Origin: Azospirillum sp. RU38E
GTDB lineage: Bacteria; Pseudomonadota; Alphaproteobacteria; Azospirillales; Azospirillaceae
DNA length: 55,948 bases
Direction: 5' to 3'
NCBI RefSeq assembly: GCF_900188385.1
Contig: NZ_FZOI01000025.1
Location: forward strand, 1-55,948
Numbering within the stretch: the stretch's first letter is position 1; each line of letters begins with the position of its first letter. Positions 6,862-15,891 of this stretch are shown piece by piece. The notes under the pieces were generated by a model. That model saw only the letters and a list, made by a program, of their open reading frames with translations. It was not told where the DNA came from and did not search any database. Made by a program: the position numbers and the translations under genes.

Positions 6862-8457
6862 ATGAACGAGCCGAAGGCCGGTGCCCGTTTTCCCGGTTCC
6901 CCGCCGCCGGAGGGCGGCAGCCGATTCGTGGTGTCCCATCGTACGGCACCTTTTCAGGATGCCGATCAGCGCAAGCAGGCGCGGGACCGGTTCGATGAAT
7001 TTGTCGATAGGGCACTGACACCCAATGCCGACCTGAAACGCCAACAAGAGGCGCCGACGGATCATGGCCGCCGCATTCTGGTGCTGGAGATCGATGCAGC
7101 CGAGCTGCAGGAGAAGCTGAAGGACGGTCCCGACAATTTGCTGGTGGAACGCGAACTGCCCCGGCAGATCCCCCGCCCCCTGCCCCCGCCGCTGCGTGAC
7201 CTGCACCGCCGGGCACGGCCAGAGCCGGCCACCCGCACCGCGGCGGAGAAAAAGGCACAGCTCTCCCTCACCCTGACCGTTCTGGCCAACGGCACGGCGG
7301 CTGAAGGGGCGCAGGTCGGCGTCTGGTTTGAGACAGGGGCCAGCAATACCACGCTGGTTCAGGTGGTGGCCGATGCCCAGGGGCAGGCCGTGCTGGCCTA
7401 TAAGCCCGGCTGGACGCCGGCCAAAGGGCTGATCCTGCCCTATGGCCGGGCCTGGAGCATGATGGTGGAAAATCCGCATGACGGACAGACCATCAATCTG
7501 CCACCCCTCCCCATGGGCCAGGGCCCGACGGGCTGGTGGCATGCGCTGACCGGCGCGCCTTATTACGACCCCAACCGGGGGACGGGCATCCGGATCGGCG
7601 TGGTGGATACCGGGGCCGGGCCGACGCCGCTGCTGGATCATGTCCAGGGTCTGGGCGCGTTCCTGTTCGGGGAATTCCTGCCGGGCCCGCAGGCGGCGGC
7701 GGATGTGCAGGACCATGGCACCGCCGTCACCGGTCTGCTGGGGGCCCGGCCGTCCCTGGGTTCCACCGATTTCTGCGGATTGGTACCGGGGGCGGATATC
7801 GGCGTCGTCCGGGTCTATGGCGAAACGGGCGGCGCCAGTCAGGTGGATATCGCCTCGGCCATTGATCTTCTCTCCACCAGCCATATGGCGGACCTGATCA
7901 ATCTCAGCCTGGGCGGTGCTGCCTCTGCCATTGAACATGATGCCATCATCGCCGCCCGGCTGCGCGGCACGCTCTGCCTGGCCTCGGCCGGCAATGCGGA
8001 AGGCGGTGCCGTCACCTATCCTGCCGCCTATCCGGAATGTGTGGCGGTATCGGCGTTGGGGCTGTTGGGCACCACGCCCATAGGCAGTTTTGCCGCCAGC
8101 TGGACCCCGCAAAGCTGGGACCGCTACAGTGCCGGTGGTATTTTCGTGCCCGATTTCATCAGTATCGGCTGGCAGATTGACGCGATTGCCCCCGGCACCG
8201 GTCTGATCTCCACCATCCCCAGCCGCTATGGCCAGGAACGCCCCTATGCCGATATGAGCGGCACCTCGCTGGCAGCCCCGTTGACCACCGGCGTGCTGGC
8301 CACCCTGCTGAGCCGGGACGCAAACTACCGCAACCTGCCGCGCACGGCGTTGCGGGCGGATTATGCCCGTCAGGTTCTGGCACAGCACCTGATCAATCTG
8401 GGCGTCGCGCCCTGGTACCAGGGCTGCGGTGCTGCCTACGCGTTCCCGGTGATATGA
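6862..8457 (+). CDS. Subtilisin-like serine protease (S8), probably cytoplasmic
   Basis: The protein has 531 residues. The catalytic triad is visible: Asp249 in IGVVDTGAG, His285 in QDHGTAVTG and Ser469 in SGTSLAAP. LASAGNAEGG fits the oxyanion-hole Asn region. The first 230 residues form an N-terminal domain without a signal peptide, so it is unlikely to be exported by Sec. It has a good ribosome site (GGGAGG) and lies 33 bases after lanC, with its stop overlapping the next start (ATGA). In lanthipeptide clusters subtilases often remove the leader or cut the peptide; that role here is inferred. It could also be a general protease that hitch-hikes in the operon. Confidence 0.85.
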   Translation: MNEPKAGARFPGSPPPEGGSRFVVSHRTAPFQDADQRKQARDRFDEFVDRALTPNADLKRQQEAPTDHGRRILVLEIDAAELQEKLKDGPDNLLVERELPRQIPRPLPPPLRDLHRRARPEPATRTAAEKKAQLSLTLTVLANGTAAEGAQVGVWFETGASNTTLVQVVADAQGQAVLAYKPGWTPAKGLILPYGRAWSMMVENPHDGQTINLPPLPMGQGPTGWWHALTGAPYYDPNRGTGIRIGVVDTGAGPTPLLDHVQGLGAFLFGEFLPGPQAAADVQDHGTAVTGLLGARPSLGSTDFCGLVPGADIGVVRVYGETGGASQVDIASAIDLLSTSHMADLINLSLGGAASAIEHDAIIAARLRGTLCLASAGNAEGGAVTYPAAYPECVAVSALGLLGTTPIGSFAASWTPQSWDRYSAGGIFVPDFISIGWQIDAIAPGTGLISTIPSRYGQERPYADMSGTSLAAPLTTGVLATLLSRDANYRNLPRTALRADYARQVLAQHLINLGVAPWYQGCGAAYAFPVI

Positions 8458-10148
8458 GGGGCGCTCCGGGGCCTTCCATCGGGCGGCTTCTGACTGCCCT
8501 GCTGCTGTTCCTGCTGATCCTGGCGCCCGCCGCAGGGGCACAGGACGCGCAGGCTCGTCGCCTGCTGCAGGAAAAGCGGCTGGTTATCGCGGCCGACAAT
8601 CTGTTTCCCCGCACCCATGGCAGCCTGATCATCACCCAGCCGCAGGCGACCCTGTTCCGGCTGACGCAGGGGGTGATCGGGCGTATGCACGGAGAATTGA
8701 TTGCCTGTTCCCTGTGCAGCCAGCTTCCCAACGCGCTGGATGGATCGCTGGTCACCCTGCAGGATGAGGAGGGGCGCACGGTTACCCGCGCCAGTTTTGA
8801 GCTGCTGCCCAACCTGCGCTGGGGCGATGGGACACCGCTGGATATTGGCGATATCGAATTCGGCCTGACCGTGGCCCGGCGTTATCCGCCACAGGTGCTG
8901 GACCCGACGGGGATCACCGCCCGCATACGTTCCCTGCGCATGAGCGGGCCGCGCCGCCTGGAAGTGCTCTATGAGGGCAGCCTGTGCAAGGAACAGCTTT
9001 TCGTTCCTCCGCCCCTGCCCCGACGGTTGGAAGAACCGATATTCCGGGCCGATCCCAACCGCTATCTTCAGCGCAGCCTTTATTTCACCGAACGCAACCG
9101 CCCCGGCCTCTATCTCGGTCCCTATATGATCGAGTCAGAAAAAGCGCCACACAGCATTCAATTGCGGCGAAACCCCTATTATGCTGGCACTACCCCTTAT
9201 TTCGAGCGGGTGGACCTGTTGTTCAGCGATCCGGAGAGCGCCGAAAAAGGGCTGCTGGACGGCAGCATTGATGTGCTGTTGCCAAAGGCTGTGCGGGAGG
9301 AAGCCTTGGTCCGCTTCACCCGCGAACGGCGCGACCGTTTCAAGATCCTCTGGTCCCCCTCCACCACGCTGACTTGGCTGACCCCTAATTTCAGCCGGCC
9401 GGCCCTGGCCGACCGGCAGGTACGGGAGGCGCTGTATCTGGCGCTTGACCGCGATGCCATGGTGAAAACCCTGACATTGGGCACGTCGCTGGTGGCGCCG
9501 GGCTATCTGCACCCAGGCCTGCCGGCCTATATGGCCGGCTTTCCCCGCTATGGCTATAATGTGACAAGGGCGGCAACGCTGCTGGATGGCGCCGGATGGC
9601 GGCGGGACAAAAGCGGTCAGCGGCGCAACGCCGAGGGCCAGCTCCTGGCGCTGACCCTGTCTTATCGCGCCGGCGACCATGGCGTCGGCCTGGCCCTGGC
9701 CGATGCTTGGCGCGCGATCGGCGTCACTGTCTCCTTGAAAGAAGAGCCGGATATTGTCAGTGCCTTCCGCGGACGTGGTTTCGATATGGTGCTGAGCAGC
9801 ATCACCTATTCCGCCGTTTCTCCCAGCATGCCGCAATTCTTCCTGTCCAACGCCGTGCCGACGGCAGAAAATGGGATGCGCGGCCTGAATTTCACCGGCC
9901 ATGCCGATCCAGCCCTCGATAACGCTATTGAGGCGATTGACCTGGCGGGATGCACACGTGACGACCAGCGGCAAGCCTGGACCGCGTTTCAACAGCAACT
10001 GATGAATGAATTGCCGCGCCTGCCGCTCTGGTTCAACAGCTTGGGCACGGTTTTCACCAATCGATTGGAAGGGGTTGGTAATCCCCCCTTCGGCGATCCC
10101 GTGCTGACCATTCAGCGCTGGCGACCAAAGGCGACCATGCCACCCTGA
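8454..10148 (+). CDS. ABC transporter substrate-binding protein, family 5 (oligopeptide-binding)
   Basis: The protein has 564 residues. A Sec signal peptide (hydrophobic stretch LLTALLLFLLILAPAAGA) predicts cleavage after AGA near residue 29. The rest matches the DppA/OppA-type fold: LLPNLRWGDGTPL near the N-lobe, VREALYLALDRDAMV in the middle and LPLWFNS near the end. The family binds peptides in the periplasm for ABC import. No permease or ATPase genes are adjacent, so it is an orphan. It overlaps the subtilase stop by ATGA, placing it in the RiPP-like operon. Binding, re-import or sensing of the product is inferred. Confidence 0.82.
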   Translation: MRGAPGPSIGRLLTALLLFLLILAPAAGAQDAQARRLLQEKRLVIAADNLFPRTHGSLIITQPQATLFRLTQGVIGRMHGELIACSLCSQLPNALDGSLVTLQDEEGRTVTRASFELLPNLRWGDGTPLDIGDIEFGLTVARRYPPQVLDPTGITARIRSLRMSGPRRLEVLYEGSLCKEQLFVPPPLPRRLEEPIFRADPNRYLQRSLYFTERNRPGLYLGPYMIESEKAPHSIQLRRNPYYAGTTPYFERVDLLFSDPESAEKGLLDGSIDVLLPKAVREEALVRFTRERRDRFKILWSPSTTLTWLTPNFSRPALADRQVREALYLALDRDAMVKTLTLGTSLVAPGYLHPGLPAYMAGFPRYGYNVTRAATLLDGAGWRRDKSGQRRNAEGQLLALTLSYRAGDHGVGLALADAWRAIGVTVSLKEEPDIVSAFRGRGFDMVLSSITYSAVSPSMPQFFLSNAVPTAENGMRGLNFTGHADPALDNAIEAIDLAGCTRDDQRQAWTAFQQQLMNELPRLPLWFNSLGTVFTNRLEGVGNPPFGDPVLTIQRWRPKATMPP

Positions 10149-10287
10149 CGGGCTCCACCCTATCCTCTTTTACATACACACCTGATTGAACATCTCGGCG
10201 GTTTGGGCGATCTTGTTGTTAATCAATGTACCCCCTGAAGGAATGTTGTGACATGGCAGACAACCGCCTCTCAGGATGGATAAAGCA

Positions 10288-12411
10288 ATGCCCGCCTCAC
10301 AATCCGGTGTGACGGCGGCCATGGCCGATACCCGCCCGGGAAGCAGCGGATGGGGGTGGGGCAGGCGCTGGCTGCTGCCATCCCTGCGTGCTGTGGTTCC
10401 AACCCTGATCGCTGTGATCCTGATGGCGGGGCTTTATAGCCGCGGCGGGCAGACTGTGCTGGATCTGTCCAATGACAATGCCCAGATCCTGCAAAATATG
10501 GAGGCCAGCGTCAGGCTGGCGGATATCGGCAACCGGATGCAGGGGCTGAGTGCCCGCTTCAACTGGATCATGGTGCTGAAGGCGGCGGAACGCGAGGGCA
10601 TTGATGTCGGGGCTGAACTGGAGAAAGCCACCGCCGCGCTGGATAATGTTATTGCCGATATGGAGGCTTATCGCCGGGCGGGCGCCAGTACAGAACAAAT
10701 TCCCGCCATCAATGATATGCTGAACGAGCTGTCGGACTATCGCAGTGCGGTCACCTGGGTTGGCTCCATGGTCGATCTGGATTACCCCAGCGCCGTGGCC
10801 TATCTGGAAAGCTTCGGGCAGGTGTTCGACCGCGTACAGGGGCAGCTGGCACAAATGGTCAGCGCCCACGGCGCCCAAGCGCGCCAGTTGGCCGCCGCCG
10901 CCGCCCACCGGGCCGACAACAGTATTCAGACTTTCCTTTATTTTGCGATTGCCATGTCGGCCGGTGTCGCCCTTTTATCGTGGCTGATCGGCCGCTATCA
11001 ACAGCGCCTTCGCGTGGATACCGAACTGTTGCAAACCCAGGTGGATCTGCGCACCGCCGATTTGCAGCGGGCCAATAGCGAGCTGGCGGCTTCGGCCAGC
11101 ACCCTCAGCCGGCTGGGCCATGTCGGCCGGGAACTGACGGCGACCCTGGACCTTGGCCAGGTTTGCGACGCGCTGGCACAGAGCGCGGCGGACCTGTTAC
11201 CGACAGAAGCGTTCGGTATCGCCCTGCTGAACGAGACTGAGAACAATATCGCCTATGTTCTGTTCAATCTTGATGGCAAGCCCTTTCCCAACCTGCCGTC
11301 CTATCCGCTGGACCACCCCACATCCCTGACCGTGCAGGCCTTAAGCTATGGCGGCGATATGATGGTGCTGGATCAGGCTGCGGCGGCCCTGGCACCATCG
11401 ATGCAGGAAAGCGGGGATGCTCGTATGGCTTCCCTGATCTTCTGCCCGCTGGCCATTTCGGAAAATGTGCTGGGCGTGCTGACGGTGCAGACACGCCAGC
11501 CCAACGCCTATGGCCCCCGCGAACAGGATATTCTGCGCACCCTGGCCGCCAACGCGGCCATCGCCATTGCCAATGCCCAGGCCTATCGCCAGCTGGGCAC
11601 GACGCTGACGGAACTGCGCGCTGCCCATACACGATTGGTTCAGCAGGAAAAGCTGGCCTCACTGGGCGGGCTGGTGGCCGGGGTGGCGCATGAGATCAAT
11701 ACGCCGCTGGGCGTGGCACTGACCGGGGCCAGCTTTATCGAAGGCCAGTGCCAGGAACTGAAGGTGCGGCTGGATAACCGGGAGCTGAAACGCTCTGATC
11801 TGGATGAGTTCATCAAGATCGCCGATGAAGGGATGCATGTGGTTCTGACCAACCTGACGCGTGCTGCCGATCTGGTGCAGAGCTTCAAGCTGGTGGCCGC
11901 CGATCAGCATAGCGAGGAGGCGCAGCTGATCGATCTCGGCCGCTATCTCCGGGATATGGTGCGCAGCCTGGAACCCTTGCTGCGCCGCAGCCGTGTGGCC
12001 ATGAAACTTGATCTGGCCGATGGGGTGATGCTGCGGGTGGCACCGGGTCCGGTGGCGCAGCTGGCCACCAATCTGGTGCAGAATGCGGTGATCCATGCTT
12101 TCGCGGGCGTGGCAGAGCCCACCATCCGCATCCATCTGCCCGCCCCTTCTGACGCGAACCTGCCAGTGCGCTTCATGATCAGTGATAACGGGGTCGGCAT
12201 GGTACCGGAGGTGGCGGCAAAAGCCTTCGACCCCTTCTTCACCACCCGTCGCGGCAGCGGCGGCACCGGCCTGGGCCTGCATATCGTGCATAATCTGGCC
12301 CAGGCAGCGCTGGGCGGCGATGTGGAGTTGCAAACCGCACCCGGCGAAGGCTGCCTTTTCACCATCACCCTGCCCCGCCAACCGCCGCAGCGCATGGCGG
12401 CAGCCGGGTAA
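10288..12411 (+). CDS. Membrane sensor histidine kinase with GAF domain
   Basis: The protein has about 707 residues. A membrane segment (LRAVVPTLIAVILMAGLY), a helical periplasmic sensor region of about 160 residues and a second membrane segment (FLYFAIAMSAGVALLSWLIG) precede a cytoplasmic GAF domain (about 280-435). Then come the dimerisation domain with the phosphorylated His468 (VAHEINTP) and the ATPase domain with N box (NLVQNAVIHAF), DNGVGM, FFTTRRGSGGTGLGL. There is no HAMP motif I can recognise and no response regulator gene nearby. ATG 10288 is preceded by AGGATGG at a good distance; ATG 10276 is an alternative. It is 139 bases after the binding-protein gene and may form its own unit. 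Confidence 0.87.
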   Translation: MPASQSGVTAAMADTRPGSSGWGWGRRWLLPSLRAVVPTLIAVILMAGLYSRGGQTVLDLSNDNAQILQNMEASVRLADIGNRMQGLSARFNWIMVLKAAEREGIDVGAELEKATAALDNVIADMEAYRRAGASTEQIPAINDMLNELSDYRSAVTWVGSMVDLDYPSAVAYLESFGQVFDRVQGQLAQMVSAHGAQARQLAAAAAHRADNSIQTFLYFAIAMSAGVALLSWLIGRYQQRLRVDTELLQTQVDLRTADLQRANSELAASASTLSRLGHVGRELTATLDLGQVCDALAQSAADLLPTEAFGIALLNETENNIAYVLFNLDGKPFPNLPSYPLDHPTSLTVQALSYGGDMMVLDQAAAALAPSMQESGDARMASLIFCPLAISENVLGVLTVQTRQPNAYGPREQDILRTLAANAAIAIANAQAYRQLGTTLTELRAAHTRLVQQEKLASLGGLVAGVAHEINTPLGVALTGASFIEGQCQELKVRLDNRELKRSDLDEFIKIADEGMHVVLTNLTRAADLVQSFKLVAADQHSEEAQLIDLGRYLRDMVRSLEPLLRRSRVAMKLDLADGVMLRVAPGPVAQLATNLVQNAVIHAFAGVAEPTIRIHLPAPSDANLPVRFMISDNGVGMVPEVAAKAFDPFFTTRRGSGGTGLGLHIVHNLAQAALGGDVELQTAPGEGCLFTITLPRQPPQRMAAAG

Positions 12412-12450
12412 GACTTGTGAGCCTCACTACCCTGCGGGGCAGCGTCCCGG

Positions 12451-12474
12451 CCGGCAGGTTTCCCCGCCTGCCGG
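12451..12474. terminator. Hairpin between convergent kinase and hcp genes
   Basis: An eight-pair stem CCGGCAGG/CCTGCCGG with an eight-base loop lies between two convergent genes. No T run follows on either strand, so it is only a weak candidate for a bidirectional terminator. Confidence 0.4.
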
Positions 12475-12492
12475 GATAGCCCACCCGATTGA

Positions 12493-12969
12493 TCAGGCCG
12501 CCTTGGTGGTGGCCAGATCGTAAGAAGCGATGATCGGCGACTGCGGGTTGTGCTGGCTGTCGTAGGGGATGTACTTCATCTCCACCTTGGTGAAGTTCAA
12601 GGTGATCTGCTCTTCCGGACGGTCGTTGGTGGCAACGATGTTGTAGGAGGAAATCAGAGTATTGGTCAGGGTGAATTCAATATAGGTGTCACCCGGATTG
12701 CCCGAGGAGACGATGTGGATCTTGGTGGTCACCCCGTTGCGGCCGGAGCAGGATTGCGAGAACAGCTTGACCGAAGAGCTGTCGGACGTCTTGGTCAGCG
12801 TCACCTCACCCACCGACGGTTCGGAACCTTCGCGGTTGGAGGTCGCACCGGCCAGCGTGTTCATGTGGCGGCTGACACCCCATTGCAGGGTTTTGATGTC
12901 GGTCCATTGCACATGGTTCTGGTGGGTTGCGTCGCCGGCAATGCCTTCGATCTGCATGTAAATCGGCAT
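12493..12969 (-). CDS. hcp: T6SS tube protein Hcp
   Basis: The protein has 158 residues, the usual Hcp length. It begins MPIYMQIEGI, contains HMNTLAGATSNREGSEPSV and ends in the beta-rich family segment (EQITLNFTKVEMKYIPYD). Hcp hexamers stack to form the secreted inner tube and carry small effectors. Two ATGs occur in tandem; 12969 is chosen because AAGGAG is six bases away, against three for 12972. It is the last T6SS gene of the operon, 55 bases after clpV, and could also have its own promoter because it is needed in large amounts. Confidence 0.95.
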   Translation of the reverse strand: MPIYMQIEGIAGDATHQNHVQWTDIKTLQWGVSRHMNTLAGATSNREGSEPSVGEVTLTKTSDSSSVKLFSQSCSGRNGVTTKIHIVSSGNPGDTYIEFTLTNTLISSYNIVATNDRPEEQITLNFTKVEMKYIPYDSQHNPQSPIIASYDLATTKAA

Positions 12970-13024
12970 CATTCTCTCCTTGGATTGGTTGATCGGAACA
13001 GCAGTTCAGGGAAAAATGGCACCA

Positions 13025-15691
13025 TCACGCCGCCGAACTGGCGGGTTGTGACTTCCAGCCGGGCTGGGGCACCGGGTCCAGGTCGATGCGGAAGTCGCCG
13101 GCGGCGTCATCCCAATCGACTTTGGCGGCGGCAATGCTTTGCCGCGCCGCCAGACTTTCCAGCAAACGCCGGGACAAGGCCGGCATCAGGGAACGGGACA
13201 GCACATGGTCAATGGCGCGCGCACCCATGTCGCCCTCGCCACAGCGCGCCACCAGCCGTTCCACCAGGGCCGGCGTGACGGTCAGGCTGGCGCCATAGGT
13301 CTGGCGCACGCGGGCGCGCAGCCGTTCCAACTGGATATCGACAATGGCGCGCAGTTGCTCCCCGCCCAGCGGCAGATAGGGCACCACGCTGACACGCCCC
13401 AGGAAGGCTGCCTTATAATGTTTCAGCAGTTCCGGGTGCAGCGTGGCGGCCAGCCCTTCCTGGTCGGGCAGCGTATCGGGGTCAGCCCCCAGCGCCATCA
13501 ACAGGTCGGCCCCGGCATTGGAGGCCATCAGGATGGTGGTGTTGCGAAAATCAATGTCGCGCCCTTCGCCATCGCGCAGCACGCCCTTGTCGAACACCTG
13601 ATAGAACACGTCCTGCACGCCGGGATGGGCCTTTTCCATCTCATCCAGCAGCAGCACGCCATAGGGACGGCGGCGCACCGCCTCCGTCAGCACCCCGCCC
13701 TCGCCATAGCCGACATAGCCGGGGGGCGAGCCCATCAGCAGGGAAACCTTATGTTCTTCCTTGAATTCCGACATGTTGATGACGGTCAGGCTCTGTTCCC
13801 CGCCATAGAGCATGTCGGCCAGGGCCAGGGCCGTTTCCGTTTTGCCGACACCACTGGGGCCGGCCAGCAGGAACACGGCCGGCGGCTTGCGCGGGTCGTG
13901 GATGCCGGCGCGTGCGGTGTGCAGCACATCGGCAATCAGGCGCAGCGCGCCATCCTGGCCGACCACGCGCTGACGCAGCCGGCTTTCCAGGCCCAGTACA
14001 TTTTCCACTTCCGACGACAGCATCCGGCCGACGGGAATGCCGGTCCAGCGGGCCACCACACTGGCCACGGCGGCGGCGGTCACATCATCATGCAGCAGCG
14101 GCGTTTCCCCCTGCAGGGCCGCCAGATCGCGGCGCAAGCGGGCATGGCGTTCACGCAAAGCCAGCGCTTCCGCCTCTGCCAAGGGTGTGGCTGCCGGCCC
14201 TTCCAGCCTGGCAGTAATGTCGGCAATCTGGCTGATCAGGGCCTGTTCAGCCTCCCAGCGGCCGGCCAGTTCCGCCTTGCGCGCCTTGATATCGGCCAGA
14301 CGTTCCGCCAGGGCCGACAGGGTGGCGGCATGGTCGGCGCCCAGCCGTTCCTCCCGCGTCAGCACCGCCTGTTCAGCCTCGATGGTTTCCACCTCCCGTG
14401 TCAGCGCCTCCAGCGCTTCCGGGGTGCCGGCCCGGCTCATCGCCACCATGGCGCAGGCGGTATCCAGCAGGCTGACGCATTTATCGGGGAGTTGCCGGCC
14501 GCTGATATAACGGTGGGAGAGATGGACAGCGGCGCGCACCGCCTCATCCAGGATGCGCACACCGTGATGGCGTTCCAGCGTGGGGACCAGACCCCGCATC
14601 ATGGCAATCGCCATCGCCTCGTCCGGTTCCTCCACCTTTACCGGTTGGAAACGGCGGGTCAGCGCGGCATCGCGCTCCACATAGCGCTTATATTCGCTCC
14701 AGGTGGTGGCGGCGATCATGCGCAGGGCACCACGCGCCAGATCAGGCTTCAACAGGTTGGCGGCATCGCCCTGCCCCGCCTGCCCGCCGGCCCCGATCAG
14801 CGTATGGGCCTCATCCACGAACAGGATGAGGGGCTTGGCGGAACCCTTCACCTCCTCGATCACGCCTTTCAGGCGGTTCTCAAACTCCCCCTTTACGCCG
14901 GCACCGGCTTGCAACAGGCCCAGGTCCAGCGTGCGGATGGACACATCGCGCAAGGCGGCGGGCACCTCGCCGGCGGCGATGCGCAGGGCCAGGCTTTCCA
15001 CCACCGCCGTCTTGCCGACGCCGGCCTCACCCACCAGAATGGGATTGTTCTGGCGGCGGCGGGTCAGGATATCGATCACCTGCCGCACCTCCGCATCGCG
15101 CCCGATGATCGGGTCGATGCGGCCATCGCGGGCTTCCGCCGTCAGGTCGATGGTGTAGGCATCCAGGTTGGGCGTGCGGCCCCCATTGCGCGGCGTGGCC
15201 GCCGCTGCCCCCGTCACCGGTTGGGCGGTGGGGTCGGCGGCGGCGATCGCCTCCAGCCCCGCGCGGTCCAGATCGGCCAGCAGCGGCCCCAGATCGCCCA
15301 GCGCCACCGCGCCCTTTTCATCATGGCACAGCGCCAGCAGCAGGTGCAGCGGGCTGACCGCACCAGCCTTGAATCGCAGCGACGCCACCAGCCACGCCTC
15401 CCGCATCAGCGTCACCACGCGGGGGGAGAAGGCGGGCGGGCGGCTGCTGCCGGTGCGGCAGCGTTCCAGCGCGCGCTCCAGCACCCGGCGCATGGCATCT
15501 TCGGTGATGCCGACACGCGGCAGCACCGGCGCCAGCACCTTGTCGGGCCGGTCCAGCAGGGCCAGCAACCAATGTTCGGCCTCAATCTCATAATGGCTGC
15601 GCGCCATGGCGATGCCGGCCGCCGCCTCCAGCGCGCGGCGGGAATGGTCGTCCAGTCCTGCCACCAAAGTCTTTAAATCAACTGCATCCAT
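13025..15691 (-). CDS. clpV: T6SS sheath-recycling ATPase ClpV (TssH)
   Basis: This AAA+ unfoldase of about 888 residues is the usual ClpV length. The N-domain (MDAVDLKTLVAGLD) binds the contracted TssB/C sheath. The first ATPase module has Walker A GEAGVGKTAVVE and Walker B LILFVDEAHTLIGAG. The middle coiled-coil insert is near 410-540. The second module has GPSGVGKTETAL and VLLLDEMEKAHP. A GTG start at 15703 is possible but ATG 15691 matches the family's N-terminus. It is separated from tssG by 200 bases (15692-15891), partly AT-rich, in which I see no gene; it may hold a promoter for clpV-hcp. Confidence 0.95.
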   Translation of the reverse strand: MDAVDLKTLVAGLDDHSRRALEAAAGIAMARSHYEIEAEHWLLALLDRPDKVLAPVLPRVGITEDAMRRVLERALERCRTGSSRPPAFSPRVVTLMREAWLVASLRFKAGAVSPLHLLLALCHDEKGAVALGDLGPLLADLDRAGLEAIAAADPTAQPVTGAAAATPRNGGRTPNLDAYTIDLTAEARDGRIDPIIGRDAEVRQVIDILTRRRQNNPILVGEAGVGKTAVVESLALRIAAGEVPAALRDVSIRTLDLGLLQAGAGVKGEFENRLKGVIEEVKGSAKPLILFVDEAHTLIGAGGQAGQGDAANLLKPDLARGALRMIAATTWSEYKRYVERDAALTRRFQPVKVEEPDEAMAIAMMRGLVPTLERHHGVRILDEAVRAAVHLSHRYISGRQLPDKCVSLLDTACAMVAMSRAGTPEALEALTREVETIEAEQAVLTREERLGADHAATLSALAERLADIKARKAELAGRWEAEQALISQIADITARLEGPAATPLAEAEALALRERHARLRRDLAALQGETPLLHDDVTAAAVASVVARWTGIPVGRMLSSEVENVLGLESRLRQRVVGQDGALRLIADVLHTARAGIHDPRKPPAVFLLAGPSGVGKTETALALADMLYGGEQSLTVINMSEFKEEHKVSLLMGSPPGYVGYGEGGVLTEAVRRRPYGVLLLDEMEKAHPGVQDVFYQVFDKGVLRDGEGRDIDFRNTTILMASNAGADLLMALGADPDTLPDQEGLAATLHPELLKHYKAAFLGRVSVVPYLPLGGEQLRAIVDIQLERLRARVRQTYGASLTVTPALVERLVARCGEGDMGARAIDHVLSRSLMPALSRRLLESLAARQSIAAAKVDWDDAAGDFRIDLDPVPQPGWKSQPASSAA

Positions 15692-15891
15692 GATAACCGC
15701 CACGATTGGAAGGGCTGCGCCGATGGGTTTTGGCCGGTTCGCACTGTCACGCTGATGAAATAAATATGTACGGAAAATGGAAATGAACTCTATTTGCGCT
15801 ATAGATACCGCAAAATCGCAGAGAATAAACTTCGTAGTGGTGTTACCACCAACGGGATTTCCTAAATATCTTGTAATTTTTCAAAACGGAT

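Noticed and set aside
12970-13024. Sigma-54 promoter upstream of hcp
   Set aside because: A TGGCAC occurs on the wrong strand and there is no TTGC at the required spacing.
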